Assembly: GCF_020379485.1 (NCBI RefSeq)
Contig: NC_063448.1
Location: 7,463,726 to 7,527,725 of the forward strand
Length of the DNA stretch: 64,000 bases
Origin: Brassica napus
Taxonomy: Eukaryota; Streptophyta; Magnoliopsida; Brassicales; Brassicaceae
Reading direction: 5' to 3'
Made by a program: the position numbers and the translations under genes. Below, one piece after another: positions 11,537 to 24,540 of the stretch. Numbering within the stretch: position 1 is the first letter of the stretch; every line of letters starts with the position of its first letter. A model generated the notes under the pieces. The model saw only the letters and a program-made list of their open reading frames with translations. It was not told the origin of the DNA and searched no databases.

Positions 11537-11916
11537 TTGGTTTGAGAATTTTTAAAATCCGTTAAAATCTCTTGTTATTCAAAAAATATTTATTATATGA
11601 TTTTCAAATTCTAACTAAATCTAGTGTTATGGGGATATGAATTCTCTCTATTTTTATTCATAAGACATAACTTTCAAAATATCACGTATATCCATGAGAT
11701 TTATAAAATCTATATGATGGAAAAGACTAGAAAACAAAATAATCATTCTTGCCAAATACCTTTTGCACCTTCAACCCAAATTATATATCCAAAATTATAA
11801 TTCACTACATTTTATATAATTAATTTTTAAATTTCTCAACCATACATTTAATTTACCAAATGAATATTTTCGGTTTAGTTTTCCTCAGTTTTTAGAAACC
11901 CGGAATTAAATAGCAA

Positions 11917-11920
<4 letters not shown>

Positions 11921-11968
<48 letters not shown>
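11921..11968. repeat. (TA)24 microsatellite
   Basis: An uninterrupted TA dinucleotide run of 48 bp. Confidence 0.95.
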
Positions 11969-11969
<1 letters not shown>

Positions 11970-11973
<4 letters not shown>

Positions 11974-13297
11974 TTTACGAGAACCCCTTTCACTGGGGAT
12001 GTTCTAAGAATAACTCCATGGGTGTATCTTCAAAGAGTATCTAGGTACTTAAAAAAACAAAACAAAAAAAGGGAAAAGAGGACATCCACTCCTTCTCTTA
12101 GAAGAAACATCATTTTGGAGTAAAATATGATCCAATTCCACTCTATTTTCAACTCTAAAATGGAGTAATGGCTAGGATTACTCTATTTATAGAGTAATCC
12201 TACTTGTTACTCAATTTTGGAGTTAATTTTTTTTATTTATAGAATGGTCCTTTAAATTTTGAATTTTTTTATTTCATACTTAAATATTATTTAAAAATAA
12301 TACAAAATAAATATAATATTTCATGAGAGATTATTTAATAATTTTACATAAAAGTTGCATACACTAATAACAAAACCAAACTAAACATGAAAATATAAAA
12401 TAAATATAACCTAAATATAACTTAAAATACGTGATTTAATAATCTGGTAAATCATTTTTGGAATTGACATGATCGTTGAAGTATTGATTAAACGATGAAA
12501 ATGTTCGATTCTAAAAATTTTCTTGCCCAATTTTAGAAAATCATGATAAAGAAACTTATTATTCATTCGAAATGCATTAGCTGAAAATTTATGAGAAAAA
12601 ATATTCGAATACTCGTCATTGAACCAAAATATTTGATCTTATATATATTTTTATTATTTATTATACTTTTAATAAGAAAATTTTAATTTAAACAAATTAT
12701 ATATTGTGGATGTTTTATAAACATAAGATATTTAGGGTTAATTGGTAGTTTTTGTGAGTGGGAGAATAACAATGATTAATTAAATAAAAATATAATATTT
12801 TTAGAATATTCATTTTTAGAGTGAAAATTGAGTAATACATTAGAGTAAAATTTTGTTGCAAAAAAAAAGCATTTAAGTAAAATTCTATTTCATTTTGGTA
12901 TTGCACCATTTTAAAGTAAAATACGGAGTAATACATAAGAGATTCTCTAAGTGTTTCAATGATCTTTAATAGTGCATTAAATGATTAAAAAATAAGTAAA
13001 ATAATATTAAAATTTGAATAATTAAAAATAATAATTATTAGGTATATAAATTAATATGGGTCATGATGCATACTCGATGAAAGATTAGTACCGTTAGTTT
13101 TTTTTTGTCATAGTACCGTTAGTTTAATATATATATAAAGATATTTGTTTTTTTTTTCTTTCAAAAATCGTTAGAGATGAGATGATGATAATTGATAAAT
13201 AGAGAATCATAAGATGACGTGAGTAGACGTGGATATACTAGTGAGACGAATAGCAAAACTTTTGTAAGCGTGAAAAAGCGTTGGATTTCGGATTTAG
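11970..13297. other. AT-rich intergenic DNA with degenerate repeat fragments
   Basis: Motifs such as ttttggagtaaaat and ggagtaatac recur at 12110-12230 and 12820-12935 in partly inverted orientation and look like remnants of a decayed MITE-type element, but I cannot fix termini. No gene is seen. Confidence 0.4.
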
Positions 13298-13390
13298 AGC
13301 ATCTGCCCTTTACATGTTACACATATTTGGGTATTGTAACCCCTTTTTTTCACTGAAGACACATCTAATTACACTGCACTAGAAAAACTA

Positions 13391-13794
13391 AGGCCCTCTT
13401 GGTTTACCTATCGCGCGACCTGCGACATGTGACCTGCGACATGCGACCTGCGACATGCGACCTGCGACTGTTCGTTTTGCTGTCGCGTAACATGCGACCT
13501 GTGATTGGTCGCATGTCGCAAGTCGCAGGTTGTTGTTGTTCGTCTTGATGTCGCGCGACTGATCGTGCGGTTCCCATTCAAGTCGCCCAAAAAAACAGCG
13601 ACTAAAAATTAAAAAAATTTTGATCGCGCGACTGGTCGCAGGTCGCAGGTCGCGCGACACGTGAACGAACATAGTTTTAGTCGCAGGTCGTAGGTTTAGT
13701 CGCATGTCGCAAGTCGCGCGACACGTAAACAAATGTAATCTTAGTCGCAGGTCGCAGGTCCCGCGACACGTAAACACGTAAACGTACATGGCCT
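13391..13794. mobile_element. hAT-like MITE built from TGCGACC/GGTCGCA motifs
   Basis: The ends are imperfect inverted repeats of ~38 bp: the left end starts aggccctcttggtttacc and runs into cgcgcgacctgcgac; the right end, reverse-complemented, starts aggccatgtacgtttacg and runs into cgcgggacctgcgac. The interior is packed with direct and inverted tgcgac / gtcgca hexamers. No 8-bp target duplication is obvious. The minus-strand open frame across it reflects the repeats. Confidence 0.6.
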
Positions 13795-15707
13795 AAACAT
13801 AATACGAAGAACTCCAACACAAACTCATCCTTCTTTTATTGTCCCACGTGACTAAAGCTTGAGATCTTGTAGAGAACTTGACTTTAGAGCTCCTCGCTGA
13901 ACGTCGACTTGGATGATTTTTGCTTGGGGCCCGGTTTGAGGAATTCAGTGAACCATTTTGCAGATTCTTTCTCCATACGAGTCAAGCTGTTCTTGAAATC
14001 GATGTAGTAGAGACCAAACCTAGCTGTGTACCCGTCTTGCCACTCGAAGTTGTCCATTAATGACCACACAAAATAAGATGTAACATTCACCTTGTCTTCA
14101 CTGCAAGATGCAACAAGGATAATATGTAAATGGGAGAACAGCGTGTATAATTAATTAAACATCATTGCCTACCACAAATGATTTAATTGATCTCACCAAA
14201 TAGCCTGATGCAGGGCCAGAAGATGCCTCTGGTGATAGTATTTTCTGTTGTGGTCATTGAGAGCAACGCTATGATCTGTATCTTTCACGCCAAGGTCCTC
14301 CCCATAACCTATAAAAAAGATTACAAAAACAATAATAAATTTATACTATGAGAAAAGCATTTTAAATATTGACAAACCATTCTCAGTAATTATGATCTCA
14401 GGGTTGCCATATCTGTCTTTTATGTATTTCACAAGCTTCCTTAAACCCGCTGCGTATACAGCCATCTTAGCAGTGCTGGGCTACAAAATAAGAAAGACGA
14501 AAGCAATTAAAACGCAATTCATAACATTTAACTAAGGTTATTAAGAACGAAGTTGTGTAACCTGGCTGCCAATCTTAACGGATCCATCAAACAGTCTTGG
14601 CTAAACATGTAAGAAAAGCAAACAAAATGTTAATTTATTTTTGTTGAATGAACATTGGACTTGATTTATATGAGAATAGGAATATTATTTTTATATTAAA
14701 AAGATAAAAATAGGAGTATTATTCTTACCTGCATATATTTTTCACAAAATAATCAACATACGTAAATAGGTCTCAATAGATTAATAACATCCGTTGTTCC
14801 AGTTACATTTATTAACACGTTGATAGTATAGCACAAAATAGCAATCTTTTTTTTTTTTTTTGAACACAGCACAAAACAGCAATCTATTAATTAGAATACG
14901 TGAACGTATATAAATATTATGAATCTTACGTTCAAACTCCACTAGAGAATCTGTAGCCCAAGATGGTTGCCGATAATCAGGCTTTTCGCTTGCCTTTGCA
15001 TAGAACGAACTGTTATAATTTATTCCCACGAAGTCAGCTGAGCCTTTCAGTTTTGCCTTTTGGGATTTTGTAAATTTGGGCAATCGAGCTCCGACCGCAT
15101 CTTTCATACTTTGAGGATAATCTCCTTACGTGGTAGGATCCAAATGCCTACGGAGCAATTCATACGTCCATTTGAATATGAATATATACAACGAGAATAA
15201 AACAATCAATCGTTCCTTTACCAGCCCATGATGAAGTCAAGTACACGGTCTACAGTACGTTGACCTCCTTCCACATCTTCTGGTTCAAACCAAGCCGGAC
15301 TATGAGCAATCCCAATTTTACCACCTTTGCACTTTTAAGAATCGAATAAACCAAAAAAATGAGAAAAAAAATGCAACCAATTGTCTCATTCTTTATGTTT
15401 TGGACTTTTGGTTTCTCTTTTACCTTTTCGCACTTTCTGAAAGCGTCAACGGCTTCAGCGTGACTAACGAGTAAATTGTGACTAACGACATAAGCCTCAA
15501 ATCCTGACCGTCCATCTTGGCAAAGATGTCCAAAATCTTTGATGTACGGAGAACAACGCCCCGGTGCTTTCTTAGCCTGAACGGCTGAAGACCCATGGCT
15601 CGTTGAACGTAATCCAGTTTTTCACTTTGCCCCCATATTCGTGGAACGTGAAGTTTGCGTACTCCACAAAATCCGGTCTGTATATAGTTGCAATTTAGGA
15701 GAAGAGT

Positions 15708-16963
15708 ATACGTAACTGATGTTTTTTTTTGACAAAATGTGAATTCATTTCATAGAAATGACATTGAGATACAAAAGCTTGGATCTAAATCTGCTAGAAC
15801 TAGCAAAGGTTACCTAAAGATCCCCCAAAAAAGATAAAAAAAAATCCTTAGATACATAGTTAGGCTTAATTTATGAAGACTAAGGCTAAACATGGAGATC
15901 AAAATGTCAGCAATTGGCACTCGAAGACCCAGAGGACACTTTAAAGCGGGAAACCTGCAAAAAAGATTAGAGGTCTAGGAAAAGCTCAGCAGCGGATGAG
16001 ATCCCGAAAGGAATCAGAGGACGTGACAGGCGGAGGCGGTTAGGCGTCCCGGCCCCGGCTATCATTCCGTCAAGGGTCCGCTCCGAACAAACCAGAGGAT
16101 TGAAGAAGTTGCGGCTGTTGATCCAATCCGACTAATGGGAAAGCAAGCGGTGAAGAACGAGACTCGTGGACTGCAGGCAGTGGTTTAAACTCCTTACACC
16201 GGCTACAGCGTCGGAGAGATAGATGCTTTCCAATCAACAAAGAGGCAAGACACACTCCTCACAACCTTCCTGCGAGCGCTTGAAGAACCGGAGCAGGAGC
16301 TCCACACAAACAGAGCGATACGACTGACGATAGGAACCTCACCGTACAAAGGAGATCGAAACTGAGCATGTCCTCAAAGCTCAGAGCCTCCGGAAGACGG
16401 CGAAAGAGAGATAACGGCAGAAGAGTGACACCTAGGTTTGCTGACTTCAGATCTAAAACAGAGGTCCGCCTTTCTCAGAAGGAGATGAGAAGCTCTGAAC
16501 TAACAGGAAAGTAAACAAACGACAGAGGAGAAGAGCAGGACGAGCGGGAACAAGGAGGAGGCAGCAACGCTCCCAGACTGTCTCCGTCGGCTCCGAGAAC
16601 CAGATCTACACAGATCTGTCTTCACCCGCCGTAGAATGTACCCTGTCCGGAACCCTCCACCTTAGACCAAAGAAGATACCTCGCTTTTGCTCCAGAGGAA
16701 ACACGGACACCCGTGTGTTCAATTTTAGGTCCGCCAAAGGTCAACACCGGTGGAGATACAGAGCAAAACGCATATCGGATCTACTTGGAGAAGAGAGTGG
16801 AGCGTGTGAGGCGGGAACCTGCGCAAGAAGAAACAAGGGGTGACCGGCGGTGAGAGGGCCACCGGCCACCGGACAACTATATCTGGTTTTCTTGTGGAGA
16901 GAGTTTTAGAGAGAGAAAAGTAAGAGAGAGAAGCAAACTCAACAAAAATACGTAACTGATGTT
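15708..16963 (-). mobile_element. LINE-derived retroposon (1,224 bp) with 16-bp target duplication
   Basis: atacgtaactgatgtt occurs at 15708-15723 and 16948-16963; the insert is 15724-16947. On the minus strand it begins with a CT-rich leader (tctctctcttacttttctc), as plant LINEs often do, and ends in atgaattcacattttgtc followed by poly-A. No endonuclease or reverse-transcriptase motif is visible, so it is an internally deleted or non-autonomous copy. It sits in an intron of the beta-glucosidase pseudogene. Confidence 0.85.
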
Positions 16964-17477
16964 GTTTGCGTACATTAGAGAAACGTAAATGTAACTGAGA
17001 TACTAAGTACAAAAGCTTACACTACACGTTCGCTCAAAAAGCCACCATACTCATCTTCCAAATCGGCGGGTATGTCCCAGTGGAAAGCCGTTACTAGTGG
17101 TGTTATGTCTAAAACAACAATGAAAGGTTAGTTTTCTTCAATTACATTATAGGTTGATACGATAAACCAAAATGAACAAGATAGTGAGAACATATGTGAC
17201 CATTTTTAAGGAGCTTGTCTATAAGGTCGTGGTAAAATTGAACTCCTTCTTTGCTTATTCCTTTCTCCATCCTCCCATCTGTTATATATTCATCAATTTC
17301 CAGCAACTAATTCGGAAAATTTTACTCCCTATTTTTATGTATTAAAAACTTCTAAGTTTTAACTTACGGGGAAATATTCTTGGCCACGCAATGGATAGTC
17401 TAAAAGCATCAGTGTTCAGCTTTTTCATCAACTTGATATCCTCCTGTTGAGTTTTACGGTAAATGAATTTACAAAGT

Positions 17478-17501
17478 AGAGAGAGAGAGAGAGAGAGAGA
17501 T
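17478..17501. repeat. (GA)n microsatellite beside a beta-glucosidase splice site
   Basis: A run of about 12 GA dinucleotides immediately left of the exon ending at 17505. On the minus strand it is a CT tract starting about 3 bp after the GT donor. Confidence 0.85.
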
Positions 17502-17619
17502 TACCTTGTACCGATGGTAGAAATCGACGGCCTCATCAGCATTATGATTCTTAACTCTATCTGCAGTTTCATATTGAAAAAACCATTTATGAATATCAAC
17601 TTTCTCGTCTCAAAAAAAA

Positions 17620-18389
17620 AGGAATATCAACTTATACTCTCCGTTTCATTTTAGTTATCTCATTTTAGAATTAAAATTGGATTAAAACTGGACACACAAA
17701 TTAAAAAAAAAACCACTGGGTTTCGTAGGTCTTTTTTTGTCTAAAAAAAAAAAATTAAAAAGCAAACCAATCGCGGACCGCCACGAATCAGTGGGACCCG
17801 CGAACAGTGTAAGAAACTCGCTAAAATCGGTTTTTAATTAATAGTTTTTGTAACCGATTCTTAAAGGTTTTATGGAGATCCACGCACTAAGAACCCCATT
17901 AAAAACCCCGGATAAACATGCCGTAAGAAAAAGAATCGTACTACACAAACTAAAGTTTTGTATCATATGTTGAAACGAAAATTATCCATTTTAGATGCCC
18001 TTGCTAGTACGTAATCGAGTCGAATACCTCTTATTTTGAACAAAAGGCCTAAGTCAACACTTTTTCGAAAAAAAAATTCTTTAGAAAAATATTTTTTTTA
18101 GTACGAACTTTAAATTACTAACTCGTAACTCATAACTCATAACTCATAAATGGGCATGTTGAACTCGTAACTCATAACTCATAAATGGGCATGTTGACTC
18201 GAAAAACACACCAATATGTAGGTATATGGATTAGAAAGCATACAACAATAGATAATTCATAATTGTGAAAAACATTGTTAGTTGAAAACCATTCTAAGAC
18301 TCTTTTATTTGTGTGCCTGAATCAATATCTGAATTAATTTATTAACCATCTAGATATCTTAAAAATAAAATATTAATAATTTTGATATA
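17620..18389. other. Repeat-rich non-coding stretch with a MITE-like segment
   Basis: About 17700-17930 carries the same 20-bp string accaatcgcggaccgccacg (17766-17785) found in the MITE at 1655-1917 (there 1756-1775), next to poly-T/poly-A tracts, so it is probably a diverged relative; termini are not clear. A ~45-bp duplication around ctcataaatgggcatgttga occurs at 18120-18200. No gene, and no trace of beta-glucosidase exon 2. Confidence 0.45.
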
Positions 18390-20644
18390 ATTTAATAAAA
18401 AAAATATGCCAAATATGACTCACAACTTGATTTTAAATACAAATCTATACCCAAATTTGAATCAAATGCAAAACTAACCTAAAAGCCTTGTGAAAATACA
18501 GTCAGTCATTTGTGACCAAACAAAAAAACAGAAGCAATTTTTACGAATATAGCCTCAGTAAGTCGTCTGAGTCGTCTGAGATGCTAAAAGTCTTCTAGAC
18601 GACCTCCAAGTAAGTCTTCTGGTGTAGGCGTGGAACTGATCTTAAAAATAATTTTTAAATTTTTAAAAAAATATTTTGATAAGCGAAAAAATAAAATCAT
18701 GTAATTATAAATAATTTTAAGTGATATAAATTAAAATATAACAAAGCTAAATTGTTTTAAACATAGATGAGTGTAGGTAGTGAATTATGGTATTCTTTGG
18801 TCTAGGGTTTGGTAACATATGTTGTAGTATTGTATGTATTCTTAGTGTTAGATTTTGGAAAGCTCGAAAGTTTCTTTAAAAAATTAAATTTTTACCTATA
18901 AGTGTTTATTTTTGTGTATAGTAAACACTTTTGAAGTTTAATTTGATTTTATGAAGTATTTAGTTAGTTAACTAAGTTTAGAGGTTATGCTTAGGGTCTA
19001 GACGACTTCCATGGAAGTCGTCTGGTGAATAATTTTAGCTGGACGACTTACATGTAAGTTGTCTAAATATTCCCACCTAAAATTTTTAAAAAAATTATTC
19101 TTCTGTTTAAATAATTTAAACTAAACGACTTACTTGTAAGTCGTCTGGGAAGTCTTCTATTTTAGTTTCCCGCTAAAAATATTTTAATTTCCCGCTAAAA
19201 ATATTAAAGTCTTCTGGGCGACTTACAAGTAAGTCGTATGAATCAAAAATATTACCTAATTGGATTTTTTGTCTCCCTATATAAAGAAAAATTTACACAT
19301 TCTCTCTCCTCCTCTCAAATGGCTGCAACAAAAACGTAATGTTCATCATTCTAAAACTCTTCAAAATCTCTCTAATCTCTTTCAACTTATAAACACTAAG
19401 TTTTATATCAATTTATTGTTTTTATCTCACGTCTTTCTCACTAATTTATCTTGTTTTTGCAGGTTTTTCATCACATGATTCTCATCTTCAATTCATTTAA
19501 AGGTAGATATATCAATTTTAGATATGTATTTTTATGTGTTATAAAGGTAGATTTATCTAATCTTTCACTCATTTTCTCTGTTTTTAAGCCATTTGAACGT
19601 TTTTGGATATGCAGATTTTTCAGATTTGGATTTGGATATGCAGGTTTTTCAGATCTGGAAGAATTCTAGGACGACTTACATGTTAGTCGTCTAAAATATA
19701 ATGCGCTAGACGACTTCCAGACGACTTCCTGGAAGTTTTCTGACGAAGTCTCCCTTTCATAACAGATCTGAGCGTTTTGGTAAGTTTTTATGTATGATTT
19801 TTCTTCATTTGGTAGCTTCCTGTTGTATAAAGGTCTTACTTTTTTCTCAAACTAAAACTCTTCAAACCCACTCTAACCTCTTTGACTTGAAAACACCAAA
19901 CTTTATATGAATTTTTCAGTTTTGTATCATGTCTTTCTCACTAATCTTTCTTTTTTTTTTTGCAGGTTTTTAATCAGATGGTTCTCATCTTCCACTCATT
20001 TAAAGGTAGATCTATTAATTTTTGATATGTATTTTTGTGTATTCTATAAAGATAGATTTATCTAATCTTCCACTCATTTTTTCTGTTTTTAAGCCATTTG
20101 AACGTTTTTTGATATGCAGGTTTTTCAGATCTGGATTTGATATGCAGGTTTTTCAGATCTGGAAGACTTCTGGGACGACTTACCTGTTAGCTGTCTAAAA
20201 TATAATGCGCTAGACGACTTCCAGGAAGTCTTCTTCCATATCAAATGGAGTCCATGCTTATCTTTGTAGAGGAATGATCTATAATAGTTTTGTTTGTGGT
20301 CTGTTTTGTGATTTGCATGTCTACCCTTTTAGTTGTGAATTTTTTTGTAAAATCAGTAATAATGTTTTCCAAGATGTAATGCATGTGCTAACAATGTGTT
20401 TACACATTTACAAATCAATGAAATAGTAGACTTCAATAGCTTTTCTCTTATCTTTGGATCTCCCATATGCAATAATAAACTCCAATGGCCTTCTTCTCAT
20501 CTTAATAAACAAGAATGTTGGTAGCTTCATATTGATACAATATTTTAAGAAGCATTTTAACCTTTCTTCCAACTCATTACAATAATTATCATTAGTGTCT
20601 ATAACAATAGTACTTAAGAGATGGAAAAAAACAATAATAACTAG

Positions 20645-21019
20645 TCAAAGCATATAATAATTCAAGACTACTTCCATGTAAGTCTCTGCATTGACCAGAA
20701 GACTTCCATGTAAGTCGTCTACAGCCAGACGTACTTTATGCGTTTTAGTTATCTCGAGTAAGTTCTGAACTTGTCTATCACTTGCAACATGAATAGGAGG
20801 AAGGTCTGGAGCCATCTGTTGTAATGGGTAGGTTAACTCCACAGAATCTGTGTTCATGTCCAGGTTATAATCTTCTTGAGTCATTGCAACAAGATCAGCA
20901 TGTGTCGAACCTTCACTCAAAAATAACATTCTCGCTCCTTTGAAATGATCAACCACAAAATTCCAACATCCATCTTTCAACAACCATTCTCCATACACTG
21001 CATGTAACTGACGCATCAT
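20645..21019 (-). pseudogene. Mutator-like transposase, N-terminal exon only
   Basis: It starts MMRQLHAVYGEWLLKDGCWN and continues with VVDHFKGARMLFLSEGSTHADLV, DYNLDMNTDSVELTY, and PPIHVASDRQVQNLLEITKTH. This matches, from memory, the N-terminal region of Brassicaceae MULE transposases (GEW...KDG...DF motif), upstream of the zinc-finger and DDE domains. The frame then runs into the GACGACTT palindromes and stops; no catalytic domain is present. A shortened copy of the same exon lies at 57943-58182. Confidence 0.6.
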
Positions 21020-21116
21020 CTGAAAAAGTCAAAATAAAACACATTAGCAAACATATAACAAAGAAAATGAAAGTTTATTAAAGATCGACGCATACGACTT
21101 CAATCTAAGTCTTCCA

Positions 21117-21965
21117 GACGACTAAAATATAAGTCGTCTGGTCAACGCAGAGGTTATTTTTGCAATTGACTTTAAAATCTGTTATCTGAGACGACTAAAA
21201 AATAAGTCGTCTACTTTTGTTTAGTTAAAAAAAACTCCGAAAAAGCTAGACGATTTACATTTCAGTCTTCATAGGTTAGTTTTGCATTTGACTGGATTAT
21301 TTCAGAAGTTTGACTTTCCTGGACGACTTACATTTCAGTCGTCTGGTGAAAAATTGAAATACCAATATTTTATTAAAACTCAACGACTTACAGTTAAGTC
21401 GTCATAGGTTAGTTTTGCAATTAAAAATAAAACTTCAATATTTAATTATATATAGACGACTTACAATTCAGTCGTCCGTCCGAAGACTTACATGTAACTC
21501 GTCCAGGATTTACGAGGTTTGACCAGAATCTCGGAATAAAATCCTGGAGTGGACGACTTACATGTAAGTCGTCGGGCGGACGACTGAATTGTAAGTTGTC
21601 TGGGTATAATTAAATATTGAAGTTTTTTTTCAAAGGCAAAATTAACCTACGACGACTTACATGTAAGTCGTCGGGTTTTAATAAAATATTGAATAAGTCG
21701 TCGGGTTTTAATAAAATATTGATATTTCAATTTTTCACCAGACGAGTGAAAAATAAGTCGTCCAGGAACAAAATTCTGACAAAATCCAGTCAAATGCAAA
21801 ACTAACATATGATGACTTACATGTAAGTCGTCTAGGTTCTTTGAAGATTTTTTTGTAACCAAACAAAAGCATATGACTTATATTTCAGTCGTCTCAGAAA
21901 ACAGATTTCAAAAATAATCTCTGCATTGACCAGACGACTTCCAGGTAAGTCGTCTACAACCAGAC
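21117..21965. repeat. Long inverted repeat inside MULE1
   Basis: The left arm is ~21117-21502 and the right arm ~21550-21965, around a spacer of ~46 bp (21503-21548). Pairing landmarks: cttcaatatttaatta with taattaaatattgaag, and gacgacttacaattcagtcg with its complement. Arms are imperfect, with small insertions on both sides. Transcription through it would give a long hairpin RNA. Confidence 0.8.
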
Positions 21966-22496
21966 GACTTACCTGGGAAGTCGTCTGGACGAACAGATCT
22001 GGAAAAAAACTCGATTTCATACCTTAAATTGGTGAGATAACTTCCTTAGCACACATAAGACTTCTCCAAGCACACATAATCTCAAACGAAAGTGACCCAC
22101 CCAGAATCGTTAGCTTCTATGACTCTATGAACCATAAAAAATGTAGAATCAAAATCTTGGGATTTTTAGCTGAATGTGGAGAGAAAGTGAGAGAGATGTT
22201 GTGTTTAGTTCATAAGAATGGAGAAAGAAGAAGGGTAAATCAATTTTGGGAGCATTAAGAGCTTCAAATTGGTTGTTCATGGTGGTTGGGGTATTGATGA
22301 CAATGACAATCTTGTAATTACTTGAAGATGATGAGGGTGAAAGAGTAAAAATATCATTTTCGAAAAAAAATTGATGGCATTTTCGTGAATTATATGAACT
22401 TGTGGGGTGAATAGGACAAAACTAATTTTAAAAAAATGTTAGTTTTGTGTTTGACTTTGAGTTTTAGGTCAATTTTGCAAAAAACCCATTTAATAA

Positions 22497-22945
22497 TAGT
22501 TAAATTTTATTCTTTTTTATTTTTTTCTTTCCACTTTTAATAATTGTTTGTTTTCCATTGGGTCCTTATGTTCATGGTGAAGTTGTTTTTTCTATAAAAA
22601 AAAAACTAAAATAAATATTTAACAATATATAATAAAAATATCATTATTTTCTAAGTAAAACCCTCAAAAGCAAGTTATGAATACTAGGCAGGCTCCTAGC
22701 AAAGAAAGAAATATATATATAATAATATATGTATATTTCGTAGTAAAAATAATAATATATGTATATTTCGTAGTAAAAATAAATGGTAGAGGAGAGAGAC
22801 GTACGTGGAAATTTCTTTGTGTAGAGATCCCACAGGTTTGGTCCTCTACAACCTTCATTTACTGCGCCTTCAACCTATTTTCACAACAGATACAATACAT
22901 CTTTAATAAGTACTTGTGTTTCGGAAAAGAGTGACTACGTATCTA
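22497..22945. other. Non-coding stretch with a ~30-bp tandem duplication
   Basis: aataatatatgtatatttcg followed by tagtaaaaat is duplicated back to back at ~22720-22780. Otherwise AT-rich; no gene. Confidence 0.55.
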
Positions 22946-23902
22946 TCTATATTATTAAACGAGAAGTACCCATTAAAAAATACTCCTAAGTTTTCTAATT
23001 TATTTACACTTCCATGCCACTGAGAATTAAACTAAACTACCTATTTTAATGCTTATCTTTTTCAGTTAAATTAATTAGTTTTCCTTAATCAAATTTAAAT
23101 TTAATGTCATGAACCTACCTATTTTAATGTTTGTCTTTTCCAGTTAAATTAATGAGTTTTCCTTAATGAAATTTAAACTTAATGTTATTAAATGAATCTA
23201 AAAATACATCATATCTAACGTAGCTTATTACGGACGCATACATCCCAATAATGAACTTGAATTTTATTTTTACGAAAACGTGAATCACTTGACTTATGTA
23301 ATATTTAAAATATATTAACTACAATATAACAAATGCATATAACCTATCTATACTTTAGTTTGAAATGATCATGCTCAAGCTTTATATAGTCAACTTACAT
23401 CATGCATCGATCGATGTACAATAGTCAAACCACCTATAGTTTTCGTTTTCTTTATAGGATGTATCAACCAACCAATCATCCCATTGATTTTCTAAGCTTT
23501 ATAAAAAACAAATAAATAAATACAAACTAAAAATCCAATATCTTCTATTAATCAAAACAGAATATTCTCAAAGTCGTATATTTAATGTACTTATTAAATA
23601 TAGAAACTGTAACCATAATTACACTAATTATAAGAATATATTTGATTCCAACCAAGTCATAATATAATATTTCTTCATATTTTACATTAATAACCATTGT
23701 TTTTATATATCGTCTACAATTCTCTAATTACGTCTATTTGTTCAATTTTGTATATGATATCGAATATTCATCATAAATAGATGGTTTAAGATGCCAAAAA
23801 AATTATTTACTTGGTGAATATAATAAATCAAATATTACAAATACATCATTTAGTTAAATAAATAACCATAAACCAAAAATTCATACCCGCGTCAGGGTCT
23901 AG
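22946..23902 (+). mobile_element. Non-autonomous Helitron (~957 bp)
   Basis: The 5' end is tctatattattaaacgag preceded by A at 22945; the 3' end is acccgcgtcagggtctag, a short degenerate hairpin followed by CTAG, and then T. Insertion between A and T with TC...CTAG ends is the Helitron rule. No Rep/helicase coding; AT-rich interior. Confidence 0.65.
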
Positions 23903-24540
23903 TATATTTTTATTAGTTGAGCATGCGCATCGTGTAGTATTTATGCTCGTATGCTTATAATACTCTATTCTTATATCTTTCAAAAAAAAATTTTCTCTCC
24001 TTATAAATTACTAGGCAAGGAAAATGTATCATATTATAATTTATATATTATATAAAAAAATAATTTTATTTTCAAAAAAATTCTTATGTTAAAACGTAGA
24101 ACATATGTGTTTATATTTATTTATAGATAATATTAAAAATGTATATTCTATAATTTTAAATTACAACCAAAGTACAAATACATCAATACTAATAAAATTA
24201 TACATTTTTATTATTTTAGGTAAGTTACTCTAAAATTTTAAATTATATCAATTTATAATAAATAAATAAAATCTCTTATTAAACAAAAAAATCTTTTTAA
24301 ATTAAAAATGTATCGTCGTCGTCAACGAAAAAGTACGAACGAGTCATAACCTAAGAGGTACAAACAGTCTTAAACTATGGGATACAAACATGAAGTGATT
24401 CAAGAGATGTGATTGAAGAGGTATGAACTTGTTCTAATGGGTGGACGAATGTGCCTTGACCAAAGGTATGAATGTGTCATGACTGAAAAAGTGTAAATGG
24501 CGTGAACGAAGGGGTGTAAATTGAAATTGAGATCCATAAG
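23903..24540. other. AT-rich non-coding DNA
   Basis: No gene. From ~24330 on, short gaacgagt / catgaccga-like motifs appear that look like the reverse complement of the minisatellite further right. Confidence 0.45.

Larger units (their letters stand above)
13884..17560 (-). pseudogene. GH1 beta-glucosidase (PYK10/BGLU18-25 ER-body type), exons 3-13
   Basis: Eleven exons read right to left: 17505-17560, 17368-17443, 17201-17278, 17021-17108, 15424-15677, 15222-15331, 14940-15147, 14562-14600, 14378-14480, 14197-14308 and 13884-14100, with GT-AG borders. Signature blocks are [34 protein letters not shown] (acid/base Glu), [20 protein letters not shown] (nucleophile Glu) and [16 protein letters not shown]. 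The C-terminus ends SEEL, close to the KDEL/REEL retrieval signals of ER-body myrosinase-like enzymes. Lesions: a frameshift after WVFSRSG in the fifth of these exons, TAA for Tyr at 15126-15128 (HLDPTT-stop-GDYPQ), and a one-base insertion giving a stop in the 39-bp exon. The 15677-17021 intron holds a LINE-derived insert. Exon 1 lies 10 kb away at 27774-27929; exon 2 was not found. Confidence 0.88.
18390..22496. mobile_element. MULE1: non-autonomous Mutator-like element with 9-bp target duplication
   Basis: The element is 18399-22487 (4,089 bp), flanked by attaataa-type 9-bp repeats reading atttaataa at 18390-18398 and 22488-22496. The imperfect inverted ends are AT-rich: left ...atgccaaatatgactcac, right (reverse-complemented) gggttttttgcaaaattg. 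A 9-bp duplication is diagnostic of the Mutator superfamily. Inside, left to right: a TATA-like ccctatataaag at ~19276; two ~500-bp tandem blocks (about 19340-19800 and 19845-20250) with gcaggtttttcagatctgg; a transposase N-terminal exon (20645-21019, minus); and a long inverted repeat (21117-21965). GACGACTT/AAGTCGTC palindromes are scattered throughout. It lies within the interrupted beta-glucosidase gene; the same family recurs at 55160-59579. Confidence 0.9.
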
